NCBI RefSeq assembly: GCF_024347195.1
Contig: NZ_AP025281.1
Coordinates: 3,162,001 to 3,226,000 of the forward strand
Origin: Aliamphritea hakodatensis
Lineage (GTDB): Bacteria > Pseudomonadota > Gammaproteobacteria > Pseudomonadales > Balneatricaceae
Direction: 5' to 3'
DNA: 64,000 nucleotides
The number at the start of each line of letters is the position of its first letter. Within the stretch, counting starts at the first letter, position 1. This document shows, one piece after another, positions 1 to 7,634 of this stretch. The notes under the pieces were generated by a model. That model searched no databases, was not told the DNA's origin, and worked only from the letters and a program-made list of their open reading frames with translations. The translations under genes and the position numbers were made by a program.

Positions 1-365
1 CAATTCAGACAGCACTGGGCGGCTATCAAAGTATTAATGAGCTGATCATCCCCGGGGGACGCCTGTATGACCAGCGAGAACTTGCGTATCGTGAAATAAA
101 CGCCATTCCAGGACTTTCCTGCGTAAAGCCTATGGGCGCACTGTACCTGTTCGTAAAAGTGGATCCGGATATGTACCCGATCTTCAATGATGAAAAGCTG
201 GCCCTCGATCTTCTGCTGCAGCAAAAAGTACTGATTGTTCAGGGAAGCGGCTTCAACATGCCGGATACACAGCACTTCCGCCTGGTTATCCTGCCCCGTG
301 AAGACGAACTGATGGAGGCTATCAGCCGCATCGGTGAGTTTTTCCGCAACTACTCTCAAAGCTGA
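1..365 (+). CDS. alaA: C-terminal part of an AlaA-type alanine aminotransferase (5' end outside the window)
   Basis: The reading frame is open from the window edge and ends in TGA at 363-365, so only the last ~120 residues are visible. It reads IQTALGGYQSINELI early on, then PGGRLYDQR, CVKPMGALYLF and LPREDELMEAISRIG near the end. These closely match the C-terminal small domain of the AlaA/YfbQ class I PLP aminotransferases, which make alanine from pyruvate and glutamate in the cytosol. The PLP lysine lies upstream and cannot be checked. The first internal ATG at 132 is not the true start, because homology runs straight through it. A 9-bp hairpin follows at 385-410. Confidence 0.85.
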   Translation, partial: IQTALGGYQSINELIIPGGRLYDQRELAYREINAIPGLSCVKPMGALYLFVKVDPDMYPIFNDEKLALDLLLQQKVLIVQGSGFNMPDTQHFRLVILPREDELMEAISRIGEFFRNYSQS

Positions 366-384
366 TCAGCCACACTGACAGCCC

Positions 385-410
385 GCTGCCGGTCGCCCCG
401 AACCGGCAGC
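385..410. terminator. Possible terminator hairpin after alaA
   Basis: A perfect 9-bp stem (GCTGCCGGT / ACCGGCAGC) with an 8-nt loop starts 20 bp after the aminotransferase stop. No T-tract follows, so intrinsic termination is only a possibility. Confidence 0.4.
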
Positions 411-579
411 TACCCTCCCCTGCCTTTGCCACATGCTGAAAACCGATAGCCGTATAACCGTTCGCTTTCCTTGCCAGGCTGGCGTAAGATTTTTTTCATA
501 CAGGCCAGCTATACTGTCTGTGCCCTGATGCTGATACCCGGCACTCGGCGCACCCAATCTATCAGCAACTGGAAGCATT

Positions 580-948
580 ATGTTTATAAAGATCAAAAAG
601 AATTGCGGCATCTTCATGGAACACAACGGCATGGAACAGAATCATATCATTCCGGTCACCAGTAACTTTCTGATCAACCTTAACCACGCTGCAGAAATTT
701 CCTTCTACACCATCAAAGAAACCAAAACCCGCTACGATCTGGAAGGCTACGAAATCAGTGTACCGCCTCACACCCGCGTGATTCACATGCAGATGACATA
801 CCGGCACTCCAGCATTAAAGAACGGATCGGTGATAACAAAGGCAGCATAGTTGAACGTAATTACTACAAGTTCTACTTCATGCCGGAAGAAATGGGGCAA
901 TATGAACAGCTGCGCGGCCATATCGAAAATCATGTACTGAACCTGTAA
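580..948 (+). CDS. Hypothetical protein, 122 aa
   Basis: I do not recognise a family. The product is a soluble 122-residue protein without a signal peptide, membrane segment or cysteine-metal motif. The central part (about residues 30-75) alternates charged and hydrophobic residues (NFLINLNHAAEISFYTI, then YEISVPPHTRVIHMQM), which suggests a small beta-rich domain. A GGAAG stretch about 8 nt upstream supports the ATG at 580; an in-frame ATG at 616 (MEHNG) is an alternative. The gene stands alone between two hairpins, so context gives no function. Coding looks real because the frame uses the same codons as its neighbours and fills the space between regulatory-looking gaps. Confidence 0.6.
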   Translation: MFIKIKKNCGIFMEHNGMEQNHIIPVTSNFLINLNHAAEISFYTIKETKTRYDLEGYEISVPPHTRVIHMQMTYRHSSIKERIGDNKGSIVERNYYKFYFMPEEMGQYEQLRGHIENHVLNL

Positions 949-1280
949 ACCGGAAAGATCTGCAACAGCACCCGGTTATGGCCGGTCAGCCGGCCATAAC
1001 TGCCTGGCGCTTTACAAACGCGCTTACTTACTCGCGAATGATTCACAGGAATCAGCCACCGCCAGCCATTAAACAAACGTGTGTTTATTGGCGGGCCACC
1101 TCCCATAATGAGGTTATATTTGCTTGCAAAACAAGCCTCTTCGTATTTATCTATAACAGTCAGCTCAACAGGTTAAAGAATTTCTGGCGGCCGTTATAGC
1201 ACGTTTTTTCCGCCACCATACTGCAGACACTGAGCTGAACAACGAATTTTAGATAGCCTGTCACAGATTAAGGAGTGGCT
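949..1280. other. Gene-less 332 bp with a perfect hairpin; likely HDOD promoter region
   Basis: An 11-bp perfect inverted repeat (GTTATGGCCGG / CCGGCCATAAC, 4-nt loop) lies at 975-1000, about 27 bp after the preceding stop. It could end transcription although no T-tract follows. The remainder, about 1090-1260, is more A/T-rich and probably holds the promoter of the HDOD gene. I could not single out a convincing -35/-10 pair. A 73-codon open frame here has no plausible start site or composition and is not called. Confidence 0.45.
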
Positions 1281-2108
1281 ATGGAAGTCAGCGAATTATT
1301 ACAACAGACTCACAAATTACCCAATGTACCTGATGTGGTACGTGAGCTGATCCAGCAACTGAACAATCCAAATGCCGACTATGGTGAAATCAGCGAAAAG
1401 GTCTCTCAGGATCAGACCATGTCACTGAAGATACTTCGTCTGGTCAACTCAGCACACTTCGGCCTGAGCCGAAAAGTGTCCTCAATCGACGAAGCCGTTG
1501 TCATGCTCGGCATGACCCAGCTGAAAACACTGGTTATCGCCTCCGGACTGGCAGGCTCAGTCAGCGAAGTGGAAGGCATGAACCTGAAAGAATTCTGGTC
1601 ACAGTCATTCCGCATTGCCACGATTGCCAAATGGTACGCCAGCAAAACCGACAACGTTGATCCGGATATGGCATTCACCATCGGCCTGATTCATAACATC
1701 GGCCGTCTGTTGTTACACCTCACCAAACCTAAACTGGCCGAAGCCATTCAGCAGCGGGTCAAGGAAAGCGGCACAAGCCGGTCAGCAGCAGAAATGGAAC
1801 GCCTGAACTTTACGACTCCGGAAGCGGGCCAGGCCCTGCTGGAGTTATGGAAATTCCCGGAAGAGCTGGGTCAGGCTGTTCGCTACCATAAAAACCCGAT
1901 GGAAGCCGAGCCACCTAACCCTGCCTGCGCCATCACCAACATTGCCTGCTATCTGAATGCCTGCATCCGCAGCAAACGCAGCCTGGAAGAAACCATTGAA
2001 CGCTTCCCGGTTAAAGTAGCCGCACTGGCAGGCTTACCGGCTGACATTGCCAGCAGCTGTGAAGAAGCCATGGCACTTGAGTCCGGCCTTGACGGTCTGG
2101 CCGGTTAA
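1281..2108 (+). CDS. HDOD domain signalling protein
   Basis: A 275-aa protein consisting almost entirely of an HDOD domain, an HD-related output domain common in regulation of motility, biofilm and stress in gammaproteobacteria. Typical features are LPNVPDVVRELIQQL at the N-terminus, LRLVNSAHFGL (about 50-60), IDEAVVMLGMTQLKTLVIAS (about 70-90) and GLIHNIGRLLL (about 135). The last has HN where an HD phosphodiesterase has HD, as expected for this non-catalytic family. ATG 1281 is chosen because AGGAG ends 6 nt upstream; an in-frame GTG at 1275 overlaps that ribosome site. No EAL or receiver domain is fused, so the partner is unknown. A strong terminator follows. Confidence 0.9.
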   Translation: MEVSELLQQTHKLPNVPDVVRELIQQLNNPNADYGEISEKVSQDQTMSLKILRLVNSAHFGLSRKVSSIDEAVVMLGMTQLKTLVIASGLAGSVSEVEGMNLKEFWSQSFRIATIAKWYASKTDNVDPDMAFTIGLIHNIGRLLLHLTKPKLAEAIQQRVKESGTSRSAAEMERLNFTTPEAGQALLELWKFPEELGQAVRYHKNPMEAEPPNPACAITNIACYLNACIRSKRSLEETIERFPVKVAALAGLPADIASSCEEAMALESGLDGLAG

Positions 2109-2115
2109 TACCGCC

Positions 2116-2152
2116 TCAGGCTGCCGTTTACCGGCAGCCTGATCTTTTCTTT
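2116..2152 (+). terminator. Terminator after the HDOD gene
   Basis: An 11-bp perfect stem (TCAGGCTGCCG / CGGCAGCCTGA, 5-nt loop) is followed by a T-rich run (ATCTTTTCTTT), directly after the HDOD stop codon. The convergent methyltransferase gene ends about 30 bp further on. Confidence 0.75.
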
Positions 2153-2181
2153 CCAGGCACTGCTTTCTCAGCACTCATTTC

Positions 2182-3099
2182 TCAAGCCAGTTTCTCAAAT
2201 ACAAGCACCTTCAGCGCCCGCTCCGGATCAGCATCCGGGAAATCATCCGGGTTCGCCAGACGTTCCACAAAGCTGAACTGTGGGCAATGCTCTGCCATCA
2301 GATCCCGCAAAAACTGACTTTCCAGCTCCGGCGAATTCAGACAACTGAGTACTTTGGCATGATCAGTGGTCAGCTCCGGCAAACGCCGTAACACTTTCAG
2401 ATAATCCTTGGTTGCCACAAAGCTACCCTTCTGAAAACTTGGCGGATCAATTACCACCAGATCATAAGGCCCTTCACGCTTCAGCTTCCCCCAGGAACGG
2501 AACAGATCATGGGCAAAGAACTTTACCCGGCTGAGATCATGATCATTCAGCCTGTGATTCTCCCGACCGGTGTTTAACGCCGGACTGCTCATATCCAGAT
2601 TAACCACCTTCTCAGCTCCACCGGCCAGCGCAGCTACCGAAAAGCCACAGGTATATGCAAACAGATTAAGAACCCGCGCCCCTTCAGCATGCTGCTGCAC
2701 CCAGCGACGGCCTTCGCGCATGTCCAGAAACAAACCGTTGTTCTGATTCTTCAGGGGTTGCATCCAGAACTTCAGCGACCCTTCTGTCACCGCCAGCCTG
2801 TGAATATCAGCATCATCCGCCTGCCAGCACACCTGAATACTGTCTTCACGGCGATAGCGGTGCTGCACCAGCAATGTCGCTGGCCGGTGAACCGGATGTT
2901 CTGCAAAAAAAGCCACCAGCCGCTCTAGCTGATCCGCCGGAATTTCATTAAACAGACGGATAACGATCAGTGGCGGCAAGCGATCAATAACCACATTTTC
3001 AAAGCCACTGAAGCAACACCCCCGGCCATGAAATAAACGGCTGACTTCCCCCGGCCGGCGGCCAAACTGCTGTTCTATATAATCAAATACGGCCTGCAT
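2182..3099 (-). CDS. Class I SAM-dependent methyltransferase, RlmI/YccW-like
   Basis: A 305-aa protein resembling the catalytic half of the RlmI/RlmK-type 23S rRNA methyltransferases (Methyltrans_SAM family). The SAM-binding motif is VLNLFAYTCGFSVAAL near residue 150, followed by the acidic post-motif VVNLDMSSPAL and the catalytic-type motif VVIDPPSFQKGSF around residue 225. The substrate-contact segment NNGLFLDMREGRRWV precedes motif I, as in RlmI. An N-terminal PUA domain is absent, so it is shorter than RlmI (~396 aa) and its exact RNA substrate is unknown. ATG 3099 begins MQAVFDYIEQQFGRRPG. The gene is divergent from htpX. Confidence 0.75.
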   Translation of the reverse strand: MQAVFDYIEQQFGRRPGEVSRLFHGRGCCFSGFENVVIDRLPPLIVIRLFNEIPADQLERLVAFFAEHPVHRPATLLVQHRYRREDSIQVCWQADDADIHRLAVTEGSLKFWMQPLKNQNNGLFLDMREGRRWVQQHAEGARVLNLFAYTCGFSVAALAGGAEKVVNLDMSSPALNTGRENHRLNDHDLSRVKFFAHDLFRSWGKLKREGPYDLVVIDPPSFQKGSFVATKDYLKVLRRLPELTTDHAKVLSCLNSPELESQFLRDLMAEHCPQFSFVERLANPDDFPDADPERALKVLVFEKLA

Positions 3100-3228
3100 A
3101 TTATCCTGCTCTGAACAAGGCGACCTCCCGGGATTCAGTGGGAAGAAAACACCTGCAAATTAAAATCAGCGGCGATTATAGACATCCTGCCCGGGCGGTA
3201 CCAGCGCAGACTAATTTAGCCTTAGCGG

Positions 3229-3254
3229 TTGAAACTTAAGCCCCCCGCCTATAT
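3229..3254 (+). promoter_or_regulatory. Possible heat-shock-type promoter of htpX
   Basis: GGTTGAAAC occurs twice upstream of htpX (3227-3235 and 3259-3267). The first copy is followed by a C-run and CCTATAT (3241-3254). This vaguely resembles the sigma-32 pattern CTTGAAA...CCCCATNT, and htpX is heat-shock controlled in Escherichia coli. The spacing is shorter than consensus, so the assignment is tentative. Confidence 0.3.
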
Positions 3255-3338
3255 CTAAGGTTGAAACACACATAATCCATAACAGGCCGTTAACCGGCCG
3301 GTAAAATAATCCCATAGCCAGCCAAAGGTTATACATCT

Positions 3339-4217
3339 ATGCGTATCGTACTCTTTCTTCTGACCAACCTTGCCATCATTCTGGTTGCCAGTGTTACCCT
3401 CAGCCTTCTGGGCGTGGGCTCCACCCTGCAAGCCAACGGCGTGGATCTTGATCTGGGCAACCTGCTGATCATCTGTGCCGTTTTCGGTTTCATCGGCTCC
3501 TTTGTTTCCCTGCTGCTCTCCAAATTCATGGCCAAACGCTCTACCGGCCTGCAAATGATCGAACAGGCCAGCAACGCTGACGAACAGTGGCTGATGGATA
3601 CGGTTCAGGAACTGGTCACCGAAGCCGGCATCGGCATGCCGGAAGTAGGCATTTTTCCGGCGGAACAGGCGAATGCCTTTGCCACCGGCTGGAATAAAAA
3701 CAATGCGCTGGTCGGTATCAGCCTGGGCCTGTTACAGCGTTTCCGCCGGGAAGAAATCCGCGCCGTCCTGGCCCATGAAATAGGCCACATTGCCAACGGT
3801 GACATGGTCACCCTGACGCTGATTCAGGGGGTGGTAAACACCTTTGTCATGTTCTTTGCCCGCATCATTGGTCACTTTGTTGACCGGGTTATTCTGAAGA
3901 ACGAAGAAGGCCATGGCATCGGCTACTTCATCGCATCAATCGTTGCTGAACTGATTCTGGGCGTACTGGCATCCACCATCGTTGCCTGGTTCAGCCGCCG
4001 CCGGGAATTCCGCGCCGATGAAATGGGTGCCCGCCTGGCAGGTAATTTTGCAATGATCGGTGCCCTGCAACGCCTCAAGGCGGAATATGAAGTGCCTGAC
4101 CAGATGCCAACAACCATGACTGCATTCGGTATCAGCAGCCACCTTAAACAGGGTTTTATGGCCGCATTTGCCACCCATCCGCCACTGGATGACCGCATAG
4201 CCGCGCTGCAGAAATAA
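3339..4217 (+). CDS. htpX: Membrane zinc metalloprotease HtpX
   Basis: The 292-aa product is a canonical M48B HtpX protease that degrades misfolded inner-membrane proteins. Two hydrophobic helices lie at about 4-26 and 40-60. The zinc motif HEIGH is at 146-150, the third zinc ligand is probably Glu223 in RREFRADEMG, and two more hydrophobic stretches span about 155-180 and 195-217. Length and order match the E. coli protein (293 aa). MRIVLFLLTN is the usual N-terminus. The gene is monocistronic, with a divergent promoter region upstream and a strong terminator downstream. Confidence 0.96.
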   Translation: MRIVLFLLTNLAIILVASVTLSLLGVGSTLQANGVDLDLGNLLIICAVFGFIGSFVSLLLSKFMAKRSTGLQMIEQASNADEQWLMDTVQELVTEAGIGMPEVGIFPAEQANAFATGWNKNNALVGISLGLLQRFRREEIRAVLAHEIGHIANGDMVTLTLIQGVVNTFVMFFARIIGHFVDRVILKNEEGHGIGYFIASIVAELILGVLASTIVAWFSRRREFRADEMGARLAGNFAMIGALQRLKAEYEVPDQMPTTMTAFGISSHLKQGFMAAFATHPPLDDRIAALQK

Positions 4218-4236
4218 ACTCAGACCCGCTGTAACC

Positions 4237-4272
4237 AGCCCTGTTTTTCTTCCGGAAAACAGGGCTTTTTTA
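4237..4272 (+). terminator. Rho-independent terminator of htpX
   Basis: The stem AGCCCTGTTTT / AAAACAGGGCT is closed by a short loop and followed by TTTTTTAT, 20 bp after the htpX stop. Confidence 0.85.
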
Positions 4273-4465
4273 TTGCTGCAGATAGCCAGCAATGGTGTCA
4301 GTGAATTATTCTCTCAGCGAATATTACGTCATAGTTTAATAAAAAAAAGTTCTTTAACCTCTCCCCAAACTTTGTTCCATAATCAGATTAACACTTACAG
4401 CGCCACGCCAAATTCGGCTGATGGTATTTTCACCCGCTATCGGACTTTAGCCGAGGTTTTTTAGC

Positions 4466-4645
4466 ATGAATGAAAAAACTGCTATCGAAGAAGAACTGGA
4501 CATTACAGATACCGACTCAGCGGATACTGAACTGTCGACAGCTGAAAAAAGATTTTGCCCGGACACAGAAAAACGCCGCCGCATTGAAGCTATGCGGGAA
4601 CAGCGTGAACTGGAACGCGAACTCAGGGAATTCTTTGACGACTGA
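4466..4645 (+). CDS. Small acidic/basic protein, PA3496-like (59 aa)
   Basis: ATG 4466 to TGA 4645 encodes 59 residues. The first half is acidic (IEEELDITDTD) and the C-terminus is a charged helix reading EKRRRIEAMREQRELEREL. A GAGG lies about 9 nt upstream. The pattern of acidic N-terminus plus an RRxIExxxExRxLxxxL helix is what I associate with the PA3496-type small proteins annotated as putative envelope-integrity factors; that name is from memory and the function is not established. The neighbouring gene at 4788 has the same architecture. A 74-codon frame shifted by one base at 4470 is its shadow. Confidence 0.55.
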   Translation: MNEKTAIEEELDITDTDSADTELSTAEKRFCPDTEKRRRIEAMREQRELERELREFFDD

Positions 4646-4787
4646 TACCGCCCGGCTTAATCGCATACATGACGGAACCGTCATCATTCGGTAATACGCC
4701 GGTCATAAAAACGCGGTTTTATATATCGGAACAAGCACTGCGGTGCACCGGACAATACGACATATAAACCAGCGGAACAATACAGTT

Positions 4788-4979
4788 ATGAGCAGCAAAA
4801 TCCGTCTTGAAGACCTATCTGCAGAAGCCTTTGATGATATGGACAACAGCTTCTTTGGTGAAGACAAACAACAGCGCCCGAAAAAAGCCAAAACAAAACG
4901 CAAACGCCAGATGATCGAAGATTATATGGAAGAACGTCAGTTGAAACGGCGCATCAGCGACGGCTTTGAATGGGCCTGA
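4788..4979 (+). CDS. Small basic-tailed protein, PA3496-like (63 aa)
   Basis: ATG 4788 gives 63 residues beginning MSSKIRLEDLSAEAFDD. A lysine/arginine-rich stretch follows (KKAKTKRKRQ) and then a charged helix, MIEDYMEERQLKRRI. The helix aligns by eye with the C-terminus of the 59-aa gene 140 bp upstream, so the two look like divergent paralogues. The frame is open back to a GTG at 4743, but the ATG gives the usual N-terminus length. No membrane segment is present. Function is unknown; a nucleic-acid-binding or scaffold role is only a guess from charge. Confidence 0.6.
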   Translation: MSSKIRLEDLSAEAFDDMDNSFFGEDKQQRPKKAKTKRKRQMIEDYMEERQLKRRISDGFEWA

Positions 4980-5011
4980 ACCAGCGCCAGCCCCATTGTC
5001 AGAATACAGCT

Positions 5012-5034
5012 AAAGCAGCGCTCAGCGCTGCTTT
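5012..5034 (-). terminator. Hairpin over the ygiQ stop codon
   Basis: A 10-bp perfect stem (AAAGCAGCGC / GCGCTGCTTT) carries the ygiQ stop codon in its 3-nt loop. The T-tract on the minus strand is short (TTTA), so it is a weak intrinsic terminator that may also serve the convergent small gene. Confidence 0.45.
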
Positions 5035-7301
5035 ATCCGGTCGGCTATCCGGCTGCGCTGGGCACTGCGGGCCTTGGCCCCGGTGGCCGTTTTAGCAGCC
5101 GGCTTCTGTTTCTGTGACGCTTTACTCTGCGCTGGCTTTTTCCTGGCCTTAACCGCCTGCGGTGTAACCGGCTGATAACCCTTAGCAGCCTGCGCGCTGC
5201 CCTGACCAGCAGTTTTTGCCCCGGACTGACGCTTCGGCGCCTCTTCTTCTGCAACCAGACACTCTTTACCCCGGCCGATCAGCTCTGAACGCCCCATCTC
5301 CTTCAGCTTGGCCCGCAGCTGTGGCCAGTTCTCCTTATCATGGTAACGCAGCAGGGTTTTATGGGCTTTACGCTGCTCAGTCTGCTTAGGGATATACATG
5401 CGGTCACTCTTATAAGTAATCTGCTTCAGCGGATTCTTTTCGGAGTGATACATGGCGGTTGCCAGAGACATAGGGGAGGGATAGAAAGTCTGCACCTGGT
5501 CCACTTTCAGATCATTGTCCTTGAGCCATAAAGACAGGCTCAGCATATCCTCATCATCACAGCCCGGATGGGCGGCAATAAAATACGGAATCAGATACTG
5601 CTTCTTACCCGCTTCTCTGGAGAAACGGTCAAACATATTCTTGAAGTCGTAGTAGGTATCCATACCCGGTTTCATCATCTTACTGAGGGTATTCGGCTCG
5701 CTGTGCTCCGGCGCAATCTTCAAATAACCGCCCACATGATAGGTGACCAGCTCTTTAACATATTCCGGGTCTCGCACCGCCAGATCGTAACGCAGGCCGG
5801 AAGCGATCGCGACATTATGGATGCCTTGCACCTTACGGGCTTTGCGGTACAGCTCAGTGGTCGGACTGTGATCCGTCGTCAGGTTCTTACAGATAGTCGG
5901 ATAGACACAGGAAAGCTTACGGCAATTCGACTGAATTTCATCATCATTACAGTTGAGGAAATACATATTGGACGTGGGGCCGCCCAAATCCGAGATTGAG
6001 CCGGTAAAGCCCGGCACTTTCTCTTTGATATCTTCAATCTCATTAATGATCGACTCATGGGACCGGCTCTGAATGATCCGCCCTTCATGTTCGGTAATCG
6101 AACAGAAGGTACAGCCACCGAAACAGCCGCGCATAATATTGATCGAAAAACGGATCATGTCATACGCCGGAATCTTCGCCTTACCGTACTTCGGATGCGG
6201 CACCCGCTGGTACTGCAGGCCAAACACACCATCCATCTCTTCAGTGGTCAGGGGAATCGGCGGCGGGTTAACCCACACCTCCCGGTTACCGTGTTTCTGC
6301 ATCAGCGCACGGGCATTGTGCGGATTCGATTCCTGATGCAACACCCGTGAAGCATGAGCATAGAGGGCCGGATCTTTGGTGACTTTATCGAACGACGGTA
6401 ACCGGATATAGGTCGTTTCGAACTCAAGCTTTTCCTTACGCTTAAGCGGCATCGGTACTATTTTTATGGGTGCCGGAATGTCTGCCAGATCATCCGGGGC
6501 CGTGCCGCAGGCAGTACCGTTATCACTGTCATTTTCCTGATTGCCAAAATCATAAGGGTTAGGCAATTTATCGATATTACCCGGCCAGTCAATCCGGGAA
6601 GAATCCAGCTCAACATAGCCGGCAGGCGGTGCTTTACGTAAATGCACCGTGCCACGCAGATTCCAGATATCATCCAGCGACTTCCCTTCAGCCAGCGCAT
6701 GTGACAGGTCCACAATGGCCCGCTCAGCATTGCCGTAAAGCAGAATATCCGCCGTGGCATCAATCAGTACTGAACGTCTGACCTTGTCACTCCAGTAATC
6801 GTACTGAGCGATCCGTCGCAGGCTCGCCTCAATCCCGCCGATGACTACCGGTACATCCCGGTAGGCTTCCTTACAGCGCTGACTGTAGACAATGACCGCC
6901 CTGTCAGGACGCTTACCGCCTTCCCCGCCCGCCGTATAAGCATCGTCATGACGCATCCGCAGATCCGCCGTGTAGCGGTTGATCATCGAATCCATATTTC
7001 CGGCGGTTACCCCGTAATACAGATTTGGCTTGCCCAGGGCCATAAACGGCTCAGCACTGCGCCAGTCCGGCTGGGCAATAATGCCAACCCGGAATCCCTG
7101 CGCTTCCAGCAACCGCCCCATCACTGCCATACCGAAGCTCGGATGGTCCACATAGGCATCACCGGTCACGATGATAATGTCGCAACTGTCCCAGCCAAGC
7201 TGGTCCATTTCTGCACGGGTTGTCGGTAAAAACGGTGCCGGATTATCGCTTTTGGCCCTGTATGGCGGAAACGAAAAGATATCGGGGGCGTGTATTCTCA
7301 T
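5022..7301 (-). CDS. ygiQ: YgiQ family radical SAM protein
   Basis: A large cytosolic radical SAM protein of the YgiQ (UPF0313) family, whose reaction is not known. N-terminal landmarks are LGWDSCDIIIVTGDAY, DHPSFGMAVMGRLLEAQGF and VIGGIEASLRR. The iron-sulphur motif CFGGCTFC (CxxxCxxC) lies near residue 390, followed by the radical SAM barrel and KIAPEHSEP. The frame is open to 7394, but homology begins at MRIHAPDIFSFPPY, so I take ATG 7301 (759 aa). The last ~80 residues are a low-complexity Lys/Ala/Gln tail, commoner in the marine versions of this family and possibly an RNA-binding extension. Confidence 0.9.
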   Translation of the reverse strand: MRIHAPDIFSFPPYRAKSDNPAPFLPTTRAEMDQLGWDSCDIIIVTGDAYVDHPSFGMAVMGRLLEAQGFRVGIIAQPDWRSAEPFMALGKPNLYYGVTAGNMDSMINRYTADLRMRHDDAYTAGGEGGKRPDRAVIVYSQRCKEAYRDVPVVIGGIEASLRRIAQYDYWSDKVRRSVLIDATADILLYGNAERAIVDLSHALAEGKSLDDIWNLRGTVHLRKAPPAGYVELDSSRIDWPGNIDKLPNPYDFGNQENDSDNGTACGTAPDDLADIPAPIKIVPMPLKRKEKLEFETTYIRLPSFDKVTKDPALYAHASRVLHQESNPHNARALMQKHGNREVWVNPPPIPLTTEEMDGVFGLQYQRVPHPKYGKAKIPAYDMIRFSINIMRGCFGGCTFCSITEHEGRIIQSRSHESIINEIEDIKEKVPGFTGSISDLGGPTSNMYFLNCNDDEIQSNCRKLSCVYPTICKNLTTDHSPTTELYRKARKVQGIHNVAIASGLRYDLAVRDPEYVKELVTYHVGGYLKIAPEHSEPNTLSKMMKPGMDTYYDFKNMFDRFSREAGKKQYLIPYFIAAHPGCDDEDMLSLSLWLKDNDLKVDQVQTFYPSPMSLATAMYHSEKNPLKQITYKSDRMYIPKQTEQRKAHKTLLRYHDKENWPQLRAKLKEMGRSELIGRGKECLVAEEEAPKRQSGAKTAGQGSAQAAKGYQPVTPQAVKARKKPAQSKASQKQKPAAKTATGAKARSAQRSRIADRIKQR

Positions 7302-7415
7302 GGCGTTTGGAAACTGCTTCGTCGTAAGTAGCCGGCCATTGTCGCAGAAACTGCGACTAACGGCCAATAAACCGGCCGCTAACAGCCCCTCCACCCCGGA
7401 TCATTAAATGTTAGA

Positions 7416-7628
7416 ATGGAGTTTCAGTACAGAATACACGAGCCAACGCCAATGAACCGAGAACGCCCGACACCGCCCGGTGAATATGAATGCTGTGAAA
7501 GCGCCTGCTCCCCCTGCGTATGGGACACCTATTATGAAGACCTGCATGCCTGGAATGCAGAGCAAAAAGCCCTGAAGGAAGCACAGGCACAGACTCAGCA
7601 GCCAGACAACAGCGAGGCCGGCGCTTAA
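7416..7628 (+). CDS. Small oxidoreductase-like domain protein
   Basis: A 70-aa protein containing PTPPGEYECCESACSPCVWDTYYEDLHAW. The CCxSxCxxCVWDxYxxxLxxW pattern is the hallmark of the Oxidored-like family (PF09791), found in bacteria and at the end of some mitochondrial proteins. The four cysteines probably bind metal or an iron-sulphur cluster; no reaction has been assigned. An alternative start at ATG 7452 (MNRERPTPPGEY) fits family length as well, and neither start has a strong ribosome site. It is divergent from ygiQ and convergent with the membrane protein at 7635. Confidence 0.75.
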   Translation: MEFQYRIHEPTPMNRERPTPPGEYECCESACSPCVWDTYYEDLHAWNAEQKALKEAQAQTQQPDNSEAGA

Positions 7629-7634
7629 GGCTGC

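Noticed and set aside
978..1199. 73-codon frame upstream of the HDOD gene
   Set aside because: It starts inside a terminator-like hairpin, has biased composition and no ribosome site.
4470..4694. 74-codon frame overlapping the 59-aa gene
   Set aside because: It is a shifted reading of the small gene at 4466, which has better composition and the paralogue at 4788.
7302..7394. 31-codon N-terminal extension of YgiQ
   Set aside because: The extension has no counterpart in the family, where the protein starts near MRIHAPDIFSFPPY.
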